DNA from: Eubacteriaceae bacterium
GTDB lineage: Bacteria > Bacillota > Clostridia > Eubacteriales > Anaerofustaceae
DNA length: 44,522 nt
Direction: 5' to 3'
NCBI GenBank assembly: GCA_009782515.1
Contig: WRIY01000020.1
Location: 1-44,522 of the forward strand
Notes under the pieces: model-generated
What the model was told of the DNA's origin: nothing
Databases searched by the model: none
The model's input: the letters and a program-made list of their open reading frames with translations, nothing else
Position numbers and translations under genes: made by a program
Part shown: positions 41,832-44,522 of the stretch, piece by piece
Layout: every line of letters begins with the position of its first letter
Position numbering within the stretch: position 1 is the stretch's first letter

Positions 41832-42302
41832 GTGCCAAGAAAAGGGCCCGTTCCAAAAAGGGAAGTACTGCCAGATCCCATATACAACAGCGTTATAGTC
41901 ACAAAGCTGCTCAACAACATCATGCTTGACGGCAAAAAGGGCGTAGCGCAAAAAATAGTTTACGGAGCGTTTGACATTGTCGCAGAAAAAACAGGCAGAG
42001 AGCCCTTGGAGGCTTTCATGCAAGCGCTCAACAACATTATGCCCGTGCTTGAGGTAAAAGCCAGAAGGGTTGGCGGCGCGACATACCAGGTACCGCTTGA
42101 AGTATCGCCGGCAAGAAGGCAAACGCTTGGGCTGCGCTGGCTGGTCATGAACACACGCAAAAGAAGCGAGCGTACAATGATGGCCAAGCTGGCAGGCGAA
42201 ATTATGGATGCCATGAACAATACGGGCGCATCAGTGAAGAGGAAAGAAGACACCCACAGAATGGCTGAAGCCAATAGGGCTTTCTCGCATTACAAGTGGT
42301 GA
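41832..42302 (+). CDS. rpsG: 30S ribosomal protein S7
   Basis: Primary 16S-binding protein that nucleates the head of the small subunit; 156 residues, the standard length. The start GTG at 41832 follows AGGAGGG and gives [20 protein letters not shown]; a frame from 41778 is unsupported. Conserved parts include [52 protein letters not shown] and the C-terminal [21 protein letters not shown]. Confidence 0.96.
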   Translation: MPRKGPVPKREVLPDPIYNSVIVTKLLNNIMLDGKKGVAQKIVYGAFDIVAEKTGREPLEAFMQALNNIMPVLEVKARRVGGATYQVPLEVSPARRQTLGLRWLVMNTRKRSERTMMAKLAGEIMDAMNNTGASVKRKEDTHRMAEANRAFSHYKW

Positions 42303-42319
42303 TTGGATAAAAAAGCAAA

Positions 42320-44374
<2,055 letters not shown>

Positions 44375-44391
44375 AAATTTCAGGAGAAGAA

Positions 44392-44522
44392 ATGGCAAAA
44401 CAAAAATTTGAAAGAACAAAGCCTCATGTCAACATTGGCACAATAGGCCATATAGACCACGGCAAGACAACACTGACAGCTGCAATAACAAAGGTGCTTC
44501 ACGAAAGGCTGGGCACCGGCGA
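44392..44522 (+). CDS. tuf: Elongation factor Tu, 5' part (cut by window edge)
   Basis: The first 43 codons are seen: [16 protein letters not shown], then [16 protein letters not shown] with the G1 loop. AGGAGAAG precedes the ATG, 17 nt after fusA. The usual HVDHGKTT is HIDHGKTT here, a mild variant. The gene continues beyond the window. Confidence 0.95.
   Translation, partial: MAKQKFERTKPHVNIGTIGHIDHGKTTLTAAITKVLHERLGTG

Overview
The window looks like a chromosomal replication-origin region from a Clostridia-type Bacillota (Firmicutes). The evidence is dnaA-dnaN embedded in clustered DnaA boxes, a long (~270 nt) Alu-domain SRP RNA, a yggS-sepF-ylmH-rluD-murA-walJ division/envelope cluster, frequent AGGAGG ribosome sites with GTG and TTG starts, and a gene for a VWA surface protein with a C-terminal anchor. 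I cannot name the species. The origin lies at about 35.1-36.8 kb. Most housekeeping genes to its left are on the minus strand and most to its right on the plus strand, so they run with the forks.

Layout. 1-3 kb: gene-poor DNA and a VWA surface protein. 3.2-6.6 kb (minus): rdgB, holA, a GNAT acetyltransferase, a PHP phosphoesterase and a CMD-family protein, tightly packed or overlapping. 6.7-9.6 kb: a small beta-rich protein, a type I signal peptidase, and an AAA/DUF4143 ATPase. 10.3-20.35 kb (plus, head-on to the fork): a full phosphonate uptake and C-P lyase operon, phnM, a PHP enzyme, phnD, C, E, E, G, H, I, J, K, L. It is followed by a second signal peptidase paralogue. 21.9-24.5 kb: a lipoprotein, an amidohydrolase and a cysteine-containing protein of unknown function. 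25.2-30.4 kb (minus): walJ, murA, rluD, ylmH, sepF, yggS. 30.7-33.8 kb: a mini-PASTA protein, a secreted Amidase_6 protein, a DUF1801/YdeI-like protein, and a Thr-rich protein with an N-terminal Cys cluster. 33.8-38 kb: oriC, dnaA and dnaN. 38.4-39.7 kb: three small genes for unusual proteins (very Cys-rich; short; acidic Gly/Glu/Thr-rich). 39.8-41 kb (minus): SRP RNA and a DegV protein. 41.3 kb to the end: the str operon rpsL-rpsG-fusA-tuf, with tuf cut by the window edge.

How the genes work together. PhnDCE would import phosphonates and PhnGHIJKLM would convert them to a ribosyl 1,2-cyclic phosphate. The PHP protein next to phnM probably opens that product, since phnP, phnN, phnF and phnO are all absent here. 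The most notable signal is the origin. I count 16 exact TTATCAACA boxes around dnaA, spaced mostly by about 11 or 20-21 bp, with two further outlying pairs at 34.7 and 25.1 kb, and I saw no canonical TTATCCACA. The encoded DnaA carries D-Y-S-T-V where the usual DNA-reading motif is D-H-T-T-V. Together these suggest a co-evolved shift in initiator-origin specificity.
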